64,000 nt of DNA from Stemphylium vesicarium (Eukaryota; Ascomycota; Dothideomycetes; Pleosporales; Pleosporaceae): assembly GCA_004380135.1 (NCBI GenBank), contig QXCR01000114.1, forward strand, positions 32,002 to 96,001, in the 5' to 3' direction. The notes beneath the pieces are model-generated. The model made no database searches, was not told the DNA's origin, and was given only the letters and a program-made list of their open reading frames with translations. Of this stretch, positions 1 through 10,590 are shown piece by piece. The translations under genes and the position numbers were made by a program. Positions within the stretch are counted from its first letter, which is position 1. The number at the start of each line of letters is the position of its first letter.

Positions 1-197
1 TTTGTAGGAAAAATTTAGAGACTGCAGGGGGCGGGGCGGGGCGGACGGGTAGGAACGATCCCACGCCTTTGGGGCAAGCTCACGCTAGGATCGAAGCGAA
101 CTGGCTCCCCTCCACTCCACGTCCCTCTCCACTTCCCCCACGCTCACCAAACAAAGAATCAACTCCAACACTGATTCATCACCTTATATCAGTCAAC

Positions 198-1356
198 ATG
201 CCGTTCCGCGAGACCGACCCAGATTTCGAGATGGAGATCTTCGAAAAGGTCAAGGCAGCGTTCAACCCGAAAGTCGGCATTATCGAGTATGACCTTCCGC
301 TGCCGCTCCTCCTCCTCGAAGGTGAGTACCAATTACCGTGTCTTGAACCTGCCGAGGATACCATAGCCATCAGTGCCCACATATCTATACGCATCCGTGC
401 CTTTTACGATCAGATTGCCGCCGTCTATAATGAAATCGAGGTCGCACGGCTCCATCGGCGAAGGCGCGAGACATACGCCCTCTGTCTCTCCTTGTGCTGC
501 TGCAGTGCCTCGTCCACCTGCCGAATGTCCAAGAATGGAATGCCGGCTGGTTGTGGGAGCTGCCCATGCCCTCCACCATTTCGAACAGGCCGATGCGCGA
601 GCACTACACCTGGCCGTGGGAGGGCCCCCTGCGAGACGCCCGCCACGATTTCGGCACCGCCATTATAAACCAGGAGAAGTATCTCTGTGGGAAAAGGATC
701 CCTGCCGGTCTGACCAGGGCCGCACTGCATTTCCGGCCTATCTTCCAGCTCCCCAGGTATGATCAGTCTGTGGCCCGGCCAAACCTATTCCATCCCGCGG
801 ATAAAGACCCAGTGTCTGTCGGTCTGTGTAAGCTGGGTGCGCAGCTAAGCCTGTTCGATGTGCGTGCTATAGTCACTCCAGACTTGTTCCCCAGTCCCGA
901 GGCACCATCAGGCCAGCAGTGGTTACAGATGCGGCGTTTCCGGCTCGAGTTCCATTCCCTCCGTCCGGATGGGCGGTGGTACTTTTTCGGCCCTGGTGGC
1001 GAGGATCCGCACGACTCTGAACAAGGAGGATATAATATCTCAGACACAGAACACTACCTCCGCGAAGTTGACATGGACGATGACATGAATCTCGGTGAAG
1101 ACTACTTCTTGAACATGACCGACGGGCCGGAGTTCGATTTAAACATGTTCCGCACTAAACCCTGCAGGGAGCGGATTGAACCTCTGCTCGCGGCATTTGC
1201 GAAGTCTCTGGCTCGCGACAATATGCTGAGTCTCGAGGATGCCGAGATTTTCAGACATGTGCATTGGTGGCCTTCAGACGATGATCAAGAGGAGAAATAT
1301 GCTCTTCCGATGAAGAAGGGCCACAGATAGGGCGTGAAATTTATTGCTGAGCGAGA

Positions 1357-1452
<96 letters not shown>

Positions 1453-1645
1453 CAGTAAGCAGAAGGACGGAGATGCTGCTGCTGCGGTATCAACACCACC
1501 TGTGGTGCAGTGGCAGGTTGGTGACTAGAAACCCAGCGAGAAAGTCATGAGTCTGTTCGAAAGCCTAGGACGGCAGGAGTGGCTTGATCTCGAGTGGCAC
1601 AAGTATAGACGTTTGACCGAGCCCGACGTGCTGGGAAACTACTAG
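198..1645 (+). pseudogene. Hypothetical fungal protein, frame broken by two in-frame TAG codons
   Basis: Function not recognised. Exon 1 starts at ATG 198 (MPFRETDPDF) and probably ends at 321 before GTGAGT. A phase-compatible acceptor at 439-440 opens exon 2 at 441, which stays open to TAG 1328-1330. The same frame then continues through a poly-serine run coded by the AGT repeat (33 Ser) to a second TAG at 1526-1528, and on through a normal-looking tail (LFESLGRQEWLDLEWHKY) to TAG 1643-1645. Each internal TAG is one transition from TGG (Trp), so an intact ancestor or sister allele probably read through. The protein is rich in W, F, D and P (RPDGRWYFFGPGGED) and has no signal peptide or membrane segment. 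If only the first stop is used, the product is about 335 aa. It could instead be a functional shortened gene or use stop read-through. Confidence 0.6.
1358..1456 (+). repeat. AGT trinucleotide microsatellite (31 perfect units)
   Basis: AGT is repeated without interruption from 1358 to 1450 (31 units), followed by AGC AGT. It lies in the same frame as the preceding hypothetical coding region and would encode polyserine, so unit gain or loss keeps the frame. Confidence 0.97.
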
Positions 1646-2052
1646 TCTTTACCCATATAGTCGGGCACCCAGAATTCTTTGTTAAGGATCTCGAGGACAA
1701 GTGATTGATTATGCGATCGCAGCAGCGGGGAGAGCGGAAACGTGTGTCCACCATCATCGAGGAAGCATCCCGAAGAATCATCTCGCACTAGGACATAAGT
1801 AAGCCCTATCTTGTGCTCTCTTATTTCCGGTAAAGACTGACTGTCGAACGCTAGGTCGGCGAAAGCATTCCTGGGCGCATACGACAAGAATAAGGCAAAA
1901 TGACAAAGAATCATCCCATACACCGAATACAAATGTGTTACTACCCATGTCAGTCCAGGTGCCGACTTTGCGGAAGTCCTACCTTACGCAAGGCACCTGT
2001 TCCACCTCCCTTCAACAGCCCCCAAAAACCACCTCCAAAATCTCATACAGCA
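1646..2052. other. Intergenic between convergent genes
   Basis: The stretch between the broken hypothetical gene and the acetyltransferase. A 96-codon minus-strand ORF (1642-1932, start MYSVYGMILC) fills part of it, but no family, splice context or Kozak support is visible. I do not call it a gene. Confidence 0.5.
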
Positions 2053-2778
2053 TCAAACTTTAACCTCCTCTTCCCTCCTCCACATGAACAAAACATCCCC
2101 ACCCCTAACCCCAGCCTTGGCCATCGGATTCCCCTCTCCCTCACTCGCATTCCCAACCACAGCATCGAACCCACAGGCCAGGTAAAACGCATTCGATCCC
2201 TCGGAAGACACGACACTCGCAGCAACGCCTTCATCCCGCGCGCGATCTATCCCCCACTTCACGAGCAGGCGTCCGACGCCGCGACGCGAAAATGCTGGAT
2301 CCACACCGCACAGCGCTAGATACCAATTCGAGGCCAGAGAGCCGGCCCAGTAGTGCGCAGTGTACGGAGCGGAGTCCTTGAGAAGATTGATCTTAGAGGG
2401 GTCGAGAGCGCGATTTGCGCGTGAGGAGTCGAAGGAGGGCCAGTGGGGTGTCGGATCGGTCCATTGTTTTTGAATCTGTTCCGCGCCGGTGTCGGTGCCT
2501 TGTCGGATCCAGATTGCCGCTCCGATCACTTGTTCTTCTTGCTGTTGATCTTTGTTGGTTGTTGGTGTGGTGACGACTATGATTTTGCTGCGTGGGGAGG
2601 ACCAGTCGTGACGGATGAAGTTGTGCCAGAAGATTTGGACGTCGTCTGGATATGAAGCGCGGTGTGGATGTATTATCCGGCCGAAGAGGTCCTCGTCGAA
2701 GAATGCGCGTGTGCATACCTCGACTATAGCTAGCTCGTCTGAGGGCTGAGCTTCGCGAAGTCGCATAGCGCTGGTCAT
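2053..2778 (-). CDS. GNAT-family N-acetyltransferase
   Basis: Intronless 241-aa protein from ATG 2778. It transfers an acetyl group from acetyl-CoA to an amine; the substrate is unknown. The N-terminus (MRLREAQPSDELAIVEVCTRAF) is the usual GNAT beta1-alpha1 opening. Residues 153-180 hold beta4 and the acetyl-CoA pyrophosphate loop (Q/R)xxGxG/A as RRGVGR (165-170), followed by helix 3 and the EGSNAFYLACGF segment typical of the C-terminal GNAT strand. There is no signal peptide. It resembles the many uncharacterised fungal GNATs of 210-250 aa. It converges on the preceding hypothetical gene and lies about 360 bp from the 3' end of TAD3. The family call is firm, the substrate is not. Confidence 0.88.
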   Translation of the reverse strand: MTSAMRLREAQPSDELAIVEVCTRAFFDEDLFGRIIHPHRASYPDDVQIFWHNFIRHDWSSPRSKIIVVTTPTTNKDQQQEEQVIGAAIWIRQGTDTGAEQIQKQWTDPTPHWPSFDSSRANRALDPSKINLLKDSAPYTAHYWAGSLASNWYLALCGVDPAFSRRGVGRLLVKWGIDRARDEGVAASVVSSEGSNAFYLACGFDAVVGNASEGEGNPMAKAGVRGGDVLFMWRREEEVKV

Positions 2779-3138
2779 GATCGAGGGATTTTTGAGTAGG
2801 TTGGAATGCTATGTTGCATGATTAACCGATGGCTGGCAGCCTTAAGTATACTCACCACCTGCTAGTCTTCATGGGGTTAAACCATAAGCTCCTCTGCTCC
2901 ACTGACAATCGAGCTCATAATCTCTTAAACGTACCGCGTACTTGAACGAGACTTTTTATAAGTACTATCTGTCTGTATAATTTGACTAAGTACGATACTT
3001 GAATGGCCCTTCCCTAATGCATATTCTAGTCTAATCCATACTCACGTAGTCGTCCCAGTATAGTCAAATCGACAATGTAATCCAATGCGCCGTGTCAATG
3101 CTGTTTATCCAATGTAAGTCAAGACATGTCGTCCGAAT
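2779..3138. other. Intergenic, nothing recognised
   Basis: Upstream region of the acetyltransferase gene and downstream region of the TAD3 gene. It is locally AT-rich. No ORF, repeat or RNA gene is apparent. Confidence 0.6.
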
Positions 3139-4454
3139 CTAAGCATGTAGGGTATCCTTGAAGCCGGTCTCGGCGTCGGCAGACTTGCCATCCTCCTTGA
3201 ATTCCCAGGCCAGGAACTTCCAGTTGAGCTCACTCGGACGCCAGAATAGGCCGTTCTTCAGTCCAGTACCGGCTGATGATGAGTCTCCGGGGCCATCAGA
3301 TGTCATACCTCCAGTGTGTGGCATGCGCTTGGCGAATATGCATCGCCTGAACCTCGAGTGTAGGATGGCCATGGAGCACATGACGCAGGGCTCGTTGGTC
3401 AGGTAGATGTCAAGATCGACGCACAGGTAGCCGCTGGATGAGATGTTGTCCTTGTCGTAGTAGGTCTTTTCGACTTGGGTGAGAGGATTATCGCAGAAGA
3501 GCGAGCGGTCGAGGTATGCGGGGTCGGTACCGGCAACACGGAGACGCTTCTTCGCAACCATGGCAATGGCGCGATGAACAGCATGGGCCATGACATTGCC
3601 GGTGCCGGTCTGGGGCTCAGCGGTGCCGGTGAATGATCTCCAGCGGCAGTCGCCAGCGACAGCGATGACCTCGGGGATATTCTTGGTGCGGTCGACGACC
3701 ACAACGCCAATCTTCTCGCCCAGGCACTCGCTCGATATCTGCTGGCCAGCTGTTTTGGCCAAGGCGAGCCAATTTCCCGCTTCTGGTTGTATCTCGTCCT
3801 GGTTGCGCTGCACGAGACTTGGATGCGGGCCGTAGGGGTTGGTGTTCTTGTACGATATGGGCCAGTACTGGTCACTCCACTCGGCAGCCTGTTCGGCAGA
3901 GATGGGTGCAAGGGCGGGCACTGTCACATGGAGGATCCTCGGGGGCGCAGTCTTGCCGTCGAACGGCGGACAGGTGCGGATGAGAGCTGCGAGGTCGGGC
4001 TGGGGGATATGGCGCGTGGGACAGAGCAGGAAGTAGCGCACTAGGTCAAAATCTTTAGCATCAGCCTCGCCAGCAGCCGTGTCACCGCTTGGAGGGGTAG
4101 GAGAGGAAGATAATAATGCTGAGGCAGGATCATCTTCTTCACCTCTGGGAAGCCTCGCGGGCGGATAGAACTGCTTTTGCAGGTGCGGCGGCAGATACTT
4201 GAACTGCACCACGCGTCGCAGGTGAGAGATCTCGGACGTTTTGAAGTCGGGTAATGCTGCTTGCACGGCACTACACGGTTAGCACGAGAGATCAGGCAGC
4301 GGTACCAGGAGTGAATGCCTCACTCCTTGATAACATTGGCAAATTTGGCCGGCACCTCGACCACATAGACGCTGTGCGTCTCCAGGCTGGCGCGCACCTC
4401 GTCCTTGGTCCGAAGCGGGACGAGACGGCCTGCAAGTGGGCTTGGGGTGCTCAT
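3139..4454 (-). CDS. TAD3: tRNA-specific adenosine-34 deaminase subunit Tad3
   Basis: CDS complement(join(3139..4270,4324..4454)), 420 aa, with one 53-nt GT-AG intron. Tad3 pairs with Tad2 to convert A34 to inosine in tRNA anticodons. The C-terminal cytidine/deoxycytidylate deaminase fold is clear: HAV at residues 273-275 replaces the catalytic HAE, and PCVMC at 338-342 supplies the zinc cysteines, followed by SMAILHSRFRRCIF. Loss of the Glu is the hallmark of the non-catalytic Tad3/ADAT3 subunit. The N-terminal half (RTKDEVRASLETHSVYVVEV, then LRRVV..KYLPPHLQ) is the fungal Tad3 tRNA-binding part. Exon 1 (MSTPSPLAGRL) was joined because the ORF lacks an ATG in the right place and the splice restores VIKDAVQAALP in phase. 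Cytosolic or nuclear enzyme. Confidence 0.93.
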
Positions 4455-5131
4455 AGCATCGCCTAGGGGTATCAAACTGCGCTCAGGCGTCGAAATAAGC
4501 TACTATGCGCTGAATAAGCTGTCGTGTTGAGTCGGGCGTTTGGATGTGCAATGTTGGTTTGCAGAGGAATGACGGAGCCCTTTGGCCGCGAAAAATAACA
4601 AAACCTCAGGGTCCAGCGGGGCGACGCTGCTCCGCCGGGCCTTAGCCCTTCCGCTTTCACTCCAGCTCCACCCGTTCGCTCCTCACCACCAGCCACCAAA
4701 CGAAAGAGCACATGGCGAAAGATGCTCATGTTTGACATGTTGGACCAAGAGTGAAGGAACGCCTCGGGCTAAGGGACGGCGAGCGCAACTAGTAGCCTGA
4801 GTCGTGGGTGTATCTCCCCGCATCACCATAGTAGCAAAAGAACGCCAATCTTCACTCAATATGGGGCCCCGCATGCGTCCATCCCGAGTCTCCGGTAAAA
4901 ATCATCCAGACGACTCTTGACAGCCTTTCAACCCCAGTCATCTTGATCTGCCGATATGCATGGCGTTGGAGAAAACGTCCGCACCGCTCATGGGCATATT
5001 AGGCTCCCTGAGCCAAGTCTATGCACTGTGCAGTCTTTACCCCACTACGGCATATGTAAAGCCATGCGTGGGTGCAATTTCCTTCATCGCACCCTTCCTG
5101 CCTCTCGTTTCGTCATCGTCGTGAGGTAGCC
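4455..5131. other. Intergenic between divergent TAD3 and MFS genes
   Basis: Holds the promoters of TAD3 (minus strand) and the MFS transporter (plus strand). Small ORFs are present but none shows family features. No RNA gene or repeat is evident. Confidence 0.6.
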
Positions 5132-7144
5132 ATGGATACCAAGGCAGGAGCAACTCACATCGAGGCTGCTCACAGCCACGACGCGCACATTGTACCCATC
5201 GACCAAGAAGCCAACGAGAACGTCAAGCATGTCAATCTTTCCTGGAGATCATGGATCGTTGTATTCTGTTGCTGCTTTGCGTAGGTCCCGTAAAAGCTCT
5301 CTGTGTGGCAGAATCTCACAGGCGTCCAGCGTAATGTCTCAGGTCTTCGTCGTCGTAGCTGCGGGTTCCGTTCTATCCTTCATTATTCGCGAGCTTGGGG
5401 AGCCTGCCATTGCAAGCTGGATCATTCAGGTATGGAATTCGAATCACCATATTGGCCGTGCTAGGCTCTGATCACTTCAGGGCCCCTTGCTCATGCAATC
5501 AGTCCTGTCACCACCCGTCGGCCGCCTCTCTGATGTTTTGGATCGCAAACTATTCGCCACTATACCTCCTCTCATTGCCTGTGTCGGTGCTGTAATCTGT
5601 GCCAAAGCCACGAGCATGTCAATGTTGATTGGGGGCGGCATCCTCATCGGCACCACGCTTGCAACAATATCCATCGTCCAGTCGATTCCTTCGGAGATTT
5701 TACCCCTCAAATACAGACCCCTGGCAAATGGACTTGCTGGCGTTGCTGGTGTAATGGGCGGCACGTAAGTAAAATTACATGCTCGAGTTATCCGTCTATG
5801 TGCGACAGCCGTTGCACCCCAAACATACTAACAACTCCGCAGTGTTGGCAGTCTAGCGGCTGGAGCTGTCACGAATCTCAGTCCGTCTGGCTGGCGCAAC
5901 ATCTTCTGGATTCAAGTCGCGCTGCATGGTATCACATCACTCGGACTATTTGCATTCTACTGGCCCAAGAAACGCACCGACTACCCGCGCATGAGATTCA
6001 AGGAGTGGGTCTGGGCTTGCGATCCTATCGGGTCGTTGTTGCTAGTTGCCGCTGCCACTTTGATGCTTCTCGCTCTCAACTGGGCAGGTGGCGCCTACCC
6101 GTGGAGTGACCCGCATGTATGCGCCAACTTGACCGTTGGCATTGTTCTTTTCATCGCCTTTTGTCTCTATGGTATGTCCTTTGCCAATTTGTAACGCATG
6201 CAGCCACTGACACGGTGTAGAGTGGAAAGGGAGATCCAATGGCATCGTCGCACACGTCTTCTTCTCTACAGGTCCCAACTTCTGGCTTTCGACATTTGCT
6301 TTCGCTATCGAAGGTTGGATATACTATTCCGCCATCAACGCCGTGACCCCGCAGCTCATTCTCAACGTTGGCCTCGAGGACAACTCTTGGGATATCGCTA
6401 TCAGACAACTTTCGTACAAGATTGCATCCATCTTCACGTCATTGGCAGTCACATGGTGGGCAACCAAATTCAAGGATCTAGTAAGTGCTCACGTCAGGAC
6501 ATAGAGACGTCTGCTGATGATTGTAGAAAACCCCGCTCGCTGTCACTTTTGCAATCATGTTCATCGCGTCCATATGCTTCGCGTTTATCCGACCCAGTTG
6601 GGGTACGGAGCAAATTATCTTCACTGCGTTGACTGGCATCGGCTGTGCTGGCCCGCTCACATTACTTGTCGCATGCATCCAGTTCACAGCGCCACACGCC
6701 TTTCTCTCGACAGCAACCGGCCTCGCCTTCTCTGCCCGAGCCATCGGTGGCGCCTTCGGCACCGCAGTCATCTACGCCATCGTTAACTCGCGCATCGCAT
6801 CGCATCTCAGCCCGGACGTCAGCTCAGCCGCTACCAAAGCCGGTCTGCCCGAATCATCGGTCCCCGCACTTTTAGCAGGTATGAAGGGTAGTTCAGCGTC
6901 AAAATTCAGAGGCGAGGGTGTGCCCGGCGCAAATGAAACTATCATCAACGCTGCCTGGCATGCAAGTCACTGGTCTTATGCCAGAGCCTACCGACTTGGA
7001 TACTGGAGTGTCGTTCCTTTCGTGGCGCTCGCGACTATCGCTGTTGTCTCGATGAAGGGGATCAAACATTTGATGACTGAGCGGGTTGAAGCTACTGTAG
7101 AGCGTGAGAGCGATTATGAGAAGAACACGAGTGGCAAAGCTTAG
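5132..7144 (+). CDS. MFS transporter, TRI12/trichothecene-efflux-pump type
   Basis: CDS join(5132..5280,5330..5429,5481..5764,5843..6171,6221..6480,6527..7144), 579 aa; all junctions are GT-AG and in phase. The start MDTKAGATHIE is the first ATG, after which a hydrophilic N-tail leads to NLSWRSWIVVFCCCFA, the first membrane span. About 12-14 hydrophobic segments follow, with the MFS loop-2 motif in GRLSDVLDRK and a long cytosolic C-terminus rich in E and K. The pattern matches the fungal TRI12 subfamily (drug:H+ antiporter-2 like), which exports toxins, drugs or siderophores across the plasma membrane. The substrate cannot be read from sequence, and no biosynthetic genes flank it. Six exons is intron-rich for this window. 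Confidence 0.9.
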
Positions 7145-7245
7145 AAGGAGGGGAGAAGAAGCAAATACTCGTAGGACTCAAATGTTGACATTGCATCAAA
7201 GCTTGTTTGACCAACTACTATAATTTTACCTCCCTACATTCCCCA

Positions 7246-8694
7246 TCATCTCAATAAACTACTCCCCTTCTTCTTCCCTCCCACACCTCCTTGTTTCCGC
7301 AACCCAAACCCCTGCGTCCCCTGTAGTGTATACAAGCGCTCACTCTGCTCCAGCCAATCTACACCGCGTGGTGGAGCTGGCTTACGCGAGATGCGCAGCA
7401 GTGGAGGCGTTGGTGAAGCCGTTGAACAAGACAATCCGGTTGGCAGAGGCGGTGCTGAATGCGAGGAAGAAGAGTATTGGGCGGATGGGCGAGACTGAAT
7501 CTCTGTAAAGCTAGGATGACGTGTGGTGGTTTTTAGTAGGGGCACGAAGGACAAGGCTCGACTTGGTGATGTACGTGGGGTTGGGAATGGTGAGGTAGGC
7601 GGATACATGCATGCTGCTGATATTGTTAGGTGCGTGTCTTCGTCGTTGTCTTCGTCGCATCCATCGTCGTCTTCTCTGTCCGCTACGCTGGTTCTCTGTA
7701 ATGGCGCGTCTGCCGTAGACTCCTCGCTGGAATTCTCGGTGAGCAGACCTGGTGATGGAGGTTCCGGTAGCGGTTTGTCTAAACGAGGGGTAGTAGCAGC
7801 GAAAAGCACGATTGGAGGGTCTAGAATTTTTGGGTATCCGGGCGATGGCGTACATGTGTACGAGTTCGATATATGGTGAGCTCTCGAGTATGAGCGCTGT
7901 GGGTAGTGCTTGGAGCTGCATTGAACGCCTCGAGAGGTCTTGCTTGATCCGATATCCTTTCTTCTCAGATAAAACGCTGCCATATCTCTTAGCTTAATAT
8001 CATCGTCTGCACTCCATGGCATCTCCGTCTCTCTCCGCCTCTCCCCTAATCCATCCTCTTCTTCATAAACCCTAACATCTCCCAAGCCATCTCTATCCCA
8101 CCATCCCTCCGCCTCACTCACAAGACACTCACAACTCCCTCTCTCCACGCCCCTCAACAACCCCAAAATCCACCTATCCTGCCTAAACATTCCCTCAATC
8201 ACAAACGCACTCAACACCCCACTTACTCCCCTCTCCAAAAACAGCACTTCCAACACGTCCAAATCAGGTGTTTGTACCGGATCCAGCACCCGCGCCAACG
8301 TCTCGAGGACGCAGTCCTGGAACGCTGCGTCGCGGAACAGCGTACCGAGGATGTGTGCGTATATTAGATCTAGACACTCTCTAAGCTGGAGTGATGAGTG
8401 GTGGAGGAAGCTTGAGGTGGGGATATGACCGCTGGAGAGGTAGGAGGTGTAGAGGGTGAAGGCTGTGGGGTGGATGGATGAGAGGTGGATTGTTGGAATT
8501 GGAGTGAAGGGAGGTGTTCTGGGGAGGGGGAGGAGGGACCGGAGGTAAAGGGAGCGGTGGGCTGTGGAGTAGGGTACATGGATTGTTGAGCTGGGAGAGT
8601 GCTCGGAGAGTGTGGTTCGGCCGGCGAGTATGAAGGTTATGAGTGGATCGCCTGGGGTGATGGATCTTGCGATGAGTTTTCGCTGGGGTAACAT
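7246..8694 (-). CDS. Hypothetical protein, degenerate BTB-like N-terminus, low-complexity C-terminus
   Basis: Single-exon 482-aa ORF from ATG 8694 (MLPQRKLIARSI). Residues 1-110 follow the layout of divergent fungal BTB/POZ proteins: GDPLITFILAG, then YLRSLLPL, then a strand-helix segment ending FTLYTSYLSSGHI. A Leu-rich helical part follows (LDLIYAHILGTLFRDAAFQDCVLETLARVLD). From about residue 270 the protein is rich in S, P and T with an acidic DREDDDGCDEDNDEDTH stretch, probably disordered. No catalytic motif, signal peptide or membrane span is visible. The BTB link is a weak resemblance; the protein may be a lineage-restricted unknown. An extra upstream exon cannot be excluded. Confidence 0.6.
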   Translation of the reverse strand: MLPQRKLIARSITPGDPLITFILAGRTTLSEHSPSSTIHVPYSTAHRSLYLRSLLPLPRTPPFTPIPTIHLSSIHPTAFTLYTSYLSSGHIPTSSFLHHSSLQLRECLDLIYAHILGTLFRDAAFQDCVLETLARVLDPVQTPDLDVLEVLFLERGVSGVLSAFVIEGMFRQDRWILGLLRGVERGSCECLVSEAEGWWDRDGLGDVRVYEEEDGLGERRRETEMPWSADDDIKLRDMAAFYLRRKDIGSSKTSRGVQCSSKHYPQRSYSRAHHISNSYTCTPSPGYPKILDPPIVLFAATTPRLDKPLPEPPSPGLLTENSSEESTADAPLQRTSVADREDDDGCDEDNDEDTHLTISAACMYPPTSPFPTPRTSPSRALSFVPLLKTTTRHPSFTEIQSRPSAQYSSSSHSAPPLPTGLSCSTASPTPPLLRISRKPAPPRGVDWLEQSERLYTLQGTQGFGLRKQGGVGGKKKGSSLLR

Positions 8695-9099
8695 GATGGA
8701 TGGGTTGTTTGATGGGTGTGGTTTGTAGCCGGGTGGACTTTTTTTGGATTTTGGGCGTTGAAGCGGTGACGGGGAAGTCGGCTTGGAAGAGTAGGCTCAT
8801 GGCAGGGTTGGCGTGGGTTGTGGAAAGCTGGATGTGTAGTGTCGTTGGCTGTTATGCAGATGCTTCAGTCATGCGAACGTGTGGGCGTCATGTAATAGTA
8901 AAGTGATGACGATAGGTCTACGGCAAACGCGTCGTATCATTCACAACCCGCGTCATGATACGTTCGCTGTCGCCACTTCTCGGCTGCTGATATTAGTATT
9001 AACTTTGCCCGGAACCTCACAGGATACGAAGCAGTGCTGAAAACAACTTCTTCGCTTTTAGGTCGACTCAAACAAATCACTTGCGACCGAACTTCCACC
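8695..9099. other. Divergent intergenic region
   Basis: Shared upstream region of the BTB-like gene (minus strand) and the basic hypothetical gene (plus strand). No element is recognised. Confidence 0.5.
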
Positions 9100-10590
9100 A
9101 TGGTAAGACGCTTTAGAAGTGAGAGAACTTCTACGGCAAACGGCGATGTCAATGCCAGACATAGCGGCACACCACCACCCAGCCCGTGTGCTTTCCCGTG
9201 CGTCGACAAACAAGGATTCTTAGCGGTAGAAACCATGCAGCCACCGTCGTCTTGTGATAGAAAGCCCGCACATAGTTCGGCACGACCGAGAAGCAGGGTT
9301 GCGAGCAGCATCAAAGCTGAAATGGCGACGGTGAATAGTAACGATATGTCAAAAGGCCCTCGACGCCGGCCGAGTATCGAGGAACGTACGAGACAAAGCG
9401 CATATCATAATCTTCTTCAAGGCGGGGATCTGACAGGCGATGATAATGAAGAAGTAGAGGAAGTCGAGGAGTCAGAGTATCAGGAAGAGTCACCACCTAC
9501 CGAGCAACAATCACCAGCAACCGTGCCCTTAACCCAAAAATATATGGAAGCAGCAAAGCCGCCGCGCATGCTCAATGTCCTTTGCGGCACGCAGGATCCC
9601 GAGTCGAAATACTTTACACGCCGTTTAGTCCAAATCTCGAACAACAGCTTCAGCAATGACGATACCACATCTACGGCGACTTCATCTCTGCTCTGCAGCA
9701 CAGACGTGGATGCTGATGCGAATGAGCTCTATCGCATCTGGCGACATACCGGTGTCATTCCGACACGACACCGCGATATCGGTCTCGAACAAATAGAAGC
9801 TCATCCAGAACACACATGGCTCGCTTGTTGGCCGTTGATGAACGCCGCGATCTATGGGAACTTGTGCAAAGACGTAGACTTCTCAGATCAAGTGATGGAT
9901 CTGCTCGATGAGAAAGTCGTAAAAGGCGTTCGACCCAACTCGGACACTATCTCGCACATGTTCAGAGAGAGCAAAGAAGAGATACCGGATACACTGCGTC
10001 GTTTCGTAGTTGATCGCTGGATCGATGCAAATATGGAGGGTGTTGGGGATGTCGATCTGTGCAGTCAGCCGCGATTGTTCGTTCATGTAGCGCTCAAGTC
10101 GTCCTTGAGGCGCCTGTCACAGAGAACGGAAACGACTTATTCAACAGGTTGTGCATATCATGCGCATGTAGACCCGGAGGATTGCTATATGAAAACAAGT
10201 GGGCCGGCGAGGACTAGGAAAAACGAACGATATAGGATGCGCCGAGAGAAGTCGCGCGTGGAATCGGCGCAAGTAGCTGCAGACGCACATCAAAACGGCA
10301 TCAAGACGATTGATTGGGAGCAGCGCAGGTTATGCGACGTTCAGAGCAGACGCGATCAGACGCCCGCGTCCTGGATTGATGTGCACTCGCAGTCGAATGA
10401 GAGACTTGACTTGGAGTTCCATGAAGCCCGACAGTATGTGGGCGAAGGCGAACAACTACAAAGAAGCCTATTGGAAAAGACAAACTTGGATGTTGCATTG
10501 TTGACACCTCTAGTCGTTCACGGCGCGCACGTTGATGGGGTAGTGGGTGTGTCGGAGTTTGGTACACCGGCGACGTCGGTCGCCTCGTAG
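9100..10590 (+). CDS. Hypothetical fungal protein with CxYHxH..CY motif
   Basis: Intronless, 496 aa from ATG 9100 in a good context (CACCATGG); the frame is open further upstream but without an ATG. Residues 1-170 are basic, low-complexity and then acidic (DDNEEVEEVEESEYQEE). The ordered centre contains LYRIWRHTGVIP, WLACWPLMNAAIYGNLCKD, FSDQVMDLLDEKV and a TLRRFVVDRWID helix. This resembles the region after the BTB domain in numerous Dothideomycete proteins, and it is followed by CAYHAHVDPEDCYM. The C-terminus is hydrophilic. No enzymatic family is recognised. It is divergent from its left neighbour, which also resembles BTB-type proteins, so the two may be distant relatives. That link is inference. 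Confidence 0.65.
   Translation: MVRRFRSERTSTANGDVNARHSGTPPPSPCAFPCVDKQGFLAVETMQPPSSCDRKPAHSSARPRSRVASSIKAEMATVNSNDMSKGPRRRPSIEERTRQSAYHNLLQGGDLTGDDNEEVEEVEESEYQEESPPTEQQSPATVPLTQKYMEAAKPPRMLNVLCGTQDPESKYFTRRLVQISNNSFSNDDTTSTATSSLLCSTDVDADANELYRIWRHTGVIPTRHRDIGLEQIEAHPEHTWLACWPLMNAAIYGNLCKDVDFSDQVMDLLDEKVVKGVRPNSDTISHMFRESKEEIPDTLRRFVVDRWIDANMEGVGDVDLCSQPRLFVHVALKSSLRRLSQRTETTYSTGCAYHAHVDPEDCYMKTSGPARTRKNERYRMRREKSRVESAQVAADAHQNGIKTIDWEQRRLCDVQSRRDQTPASWIDVHSQSNERLDLEFHEARQYVGEGEQLQRSLLEKTNLDVALLTPLVVHGAHVDGVVGVSEFGTPATSVAS

Noticed and set aside
1344..1550. ORF with a poly-valine run
   Set aside because: Out-of-frame reading of the AGT repeat.
1642..1932. 96-codon minus-strand ORF between the first two genes
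   Set aside because: Ends opposite the final stop of the first gene; no family resemblance, so not called.
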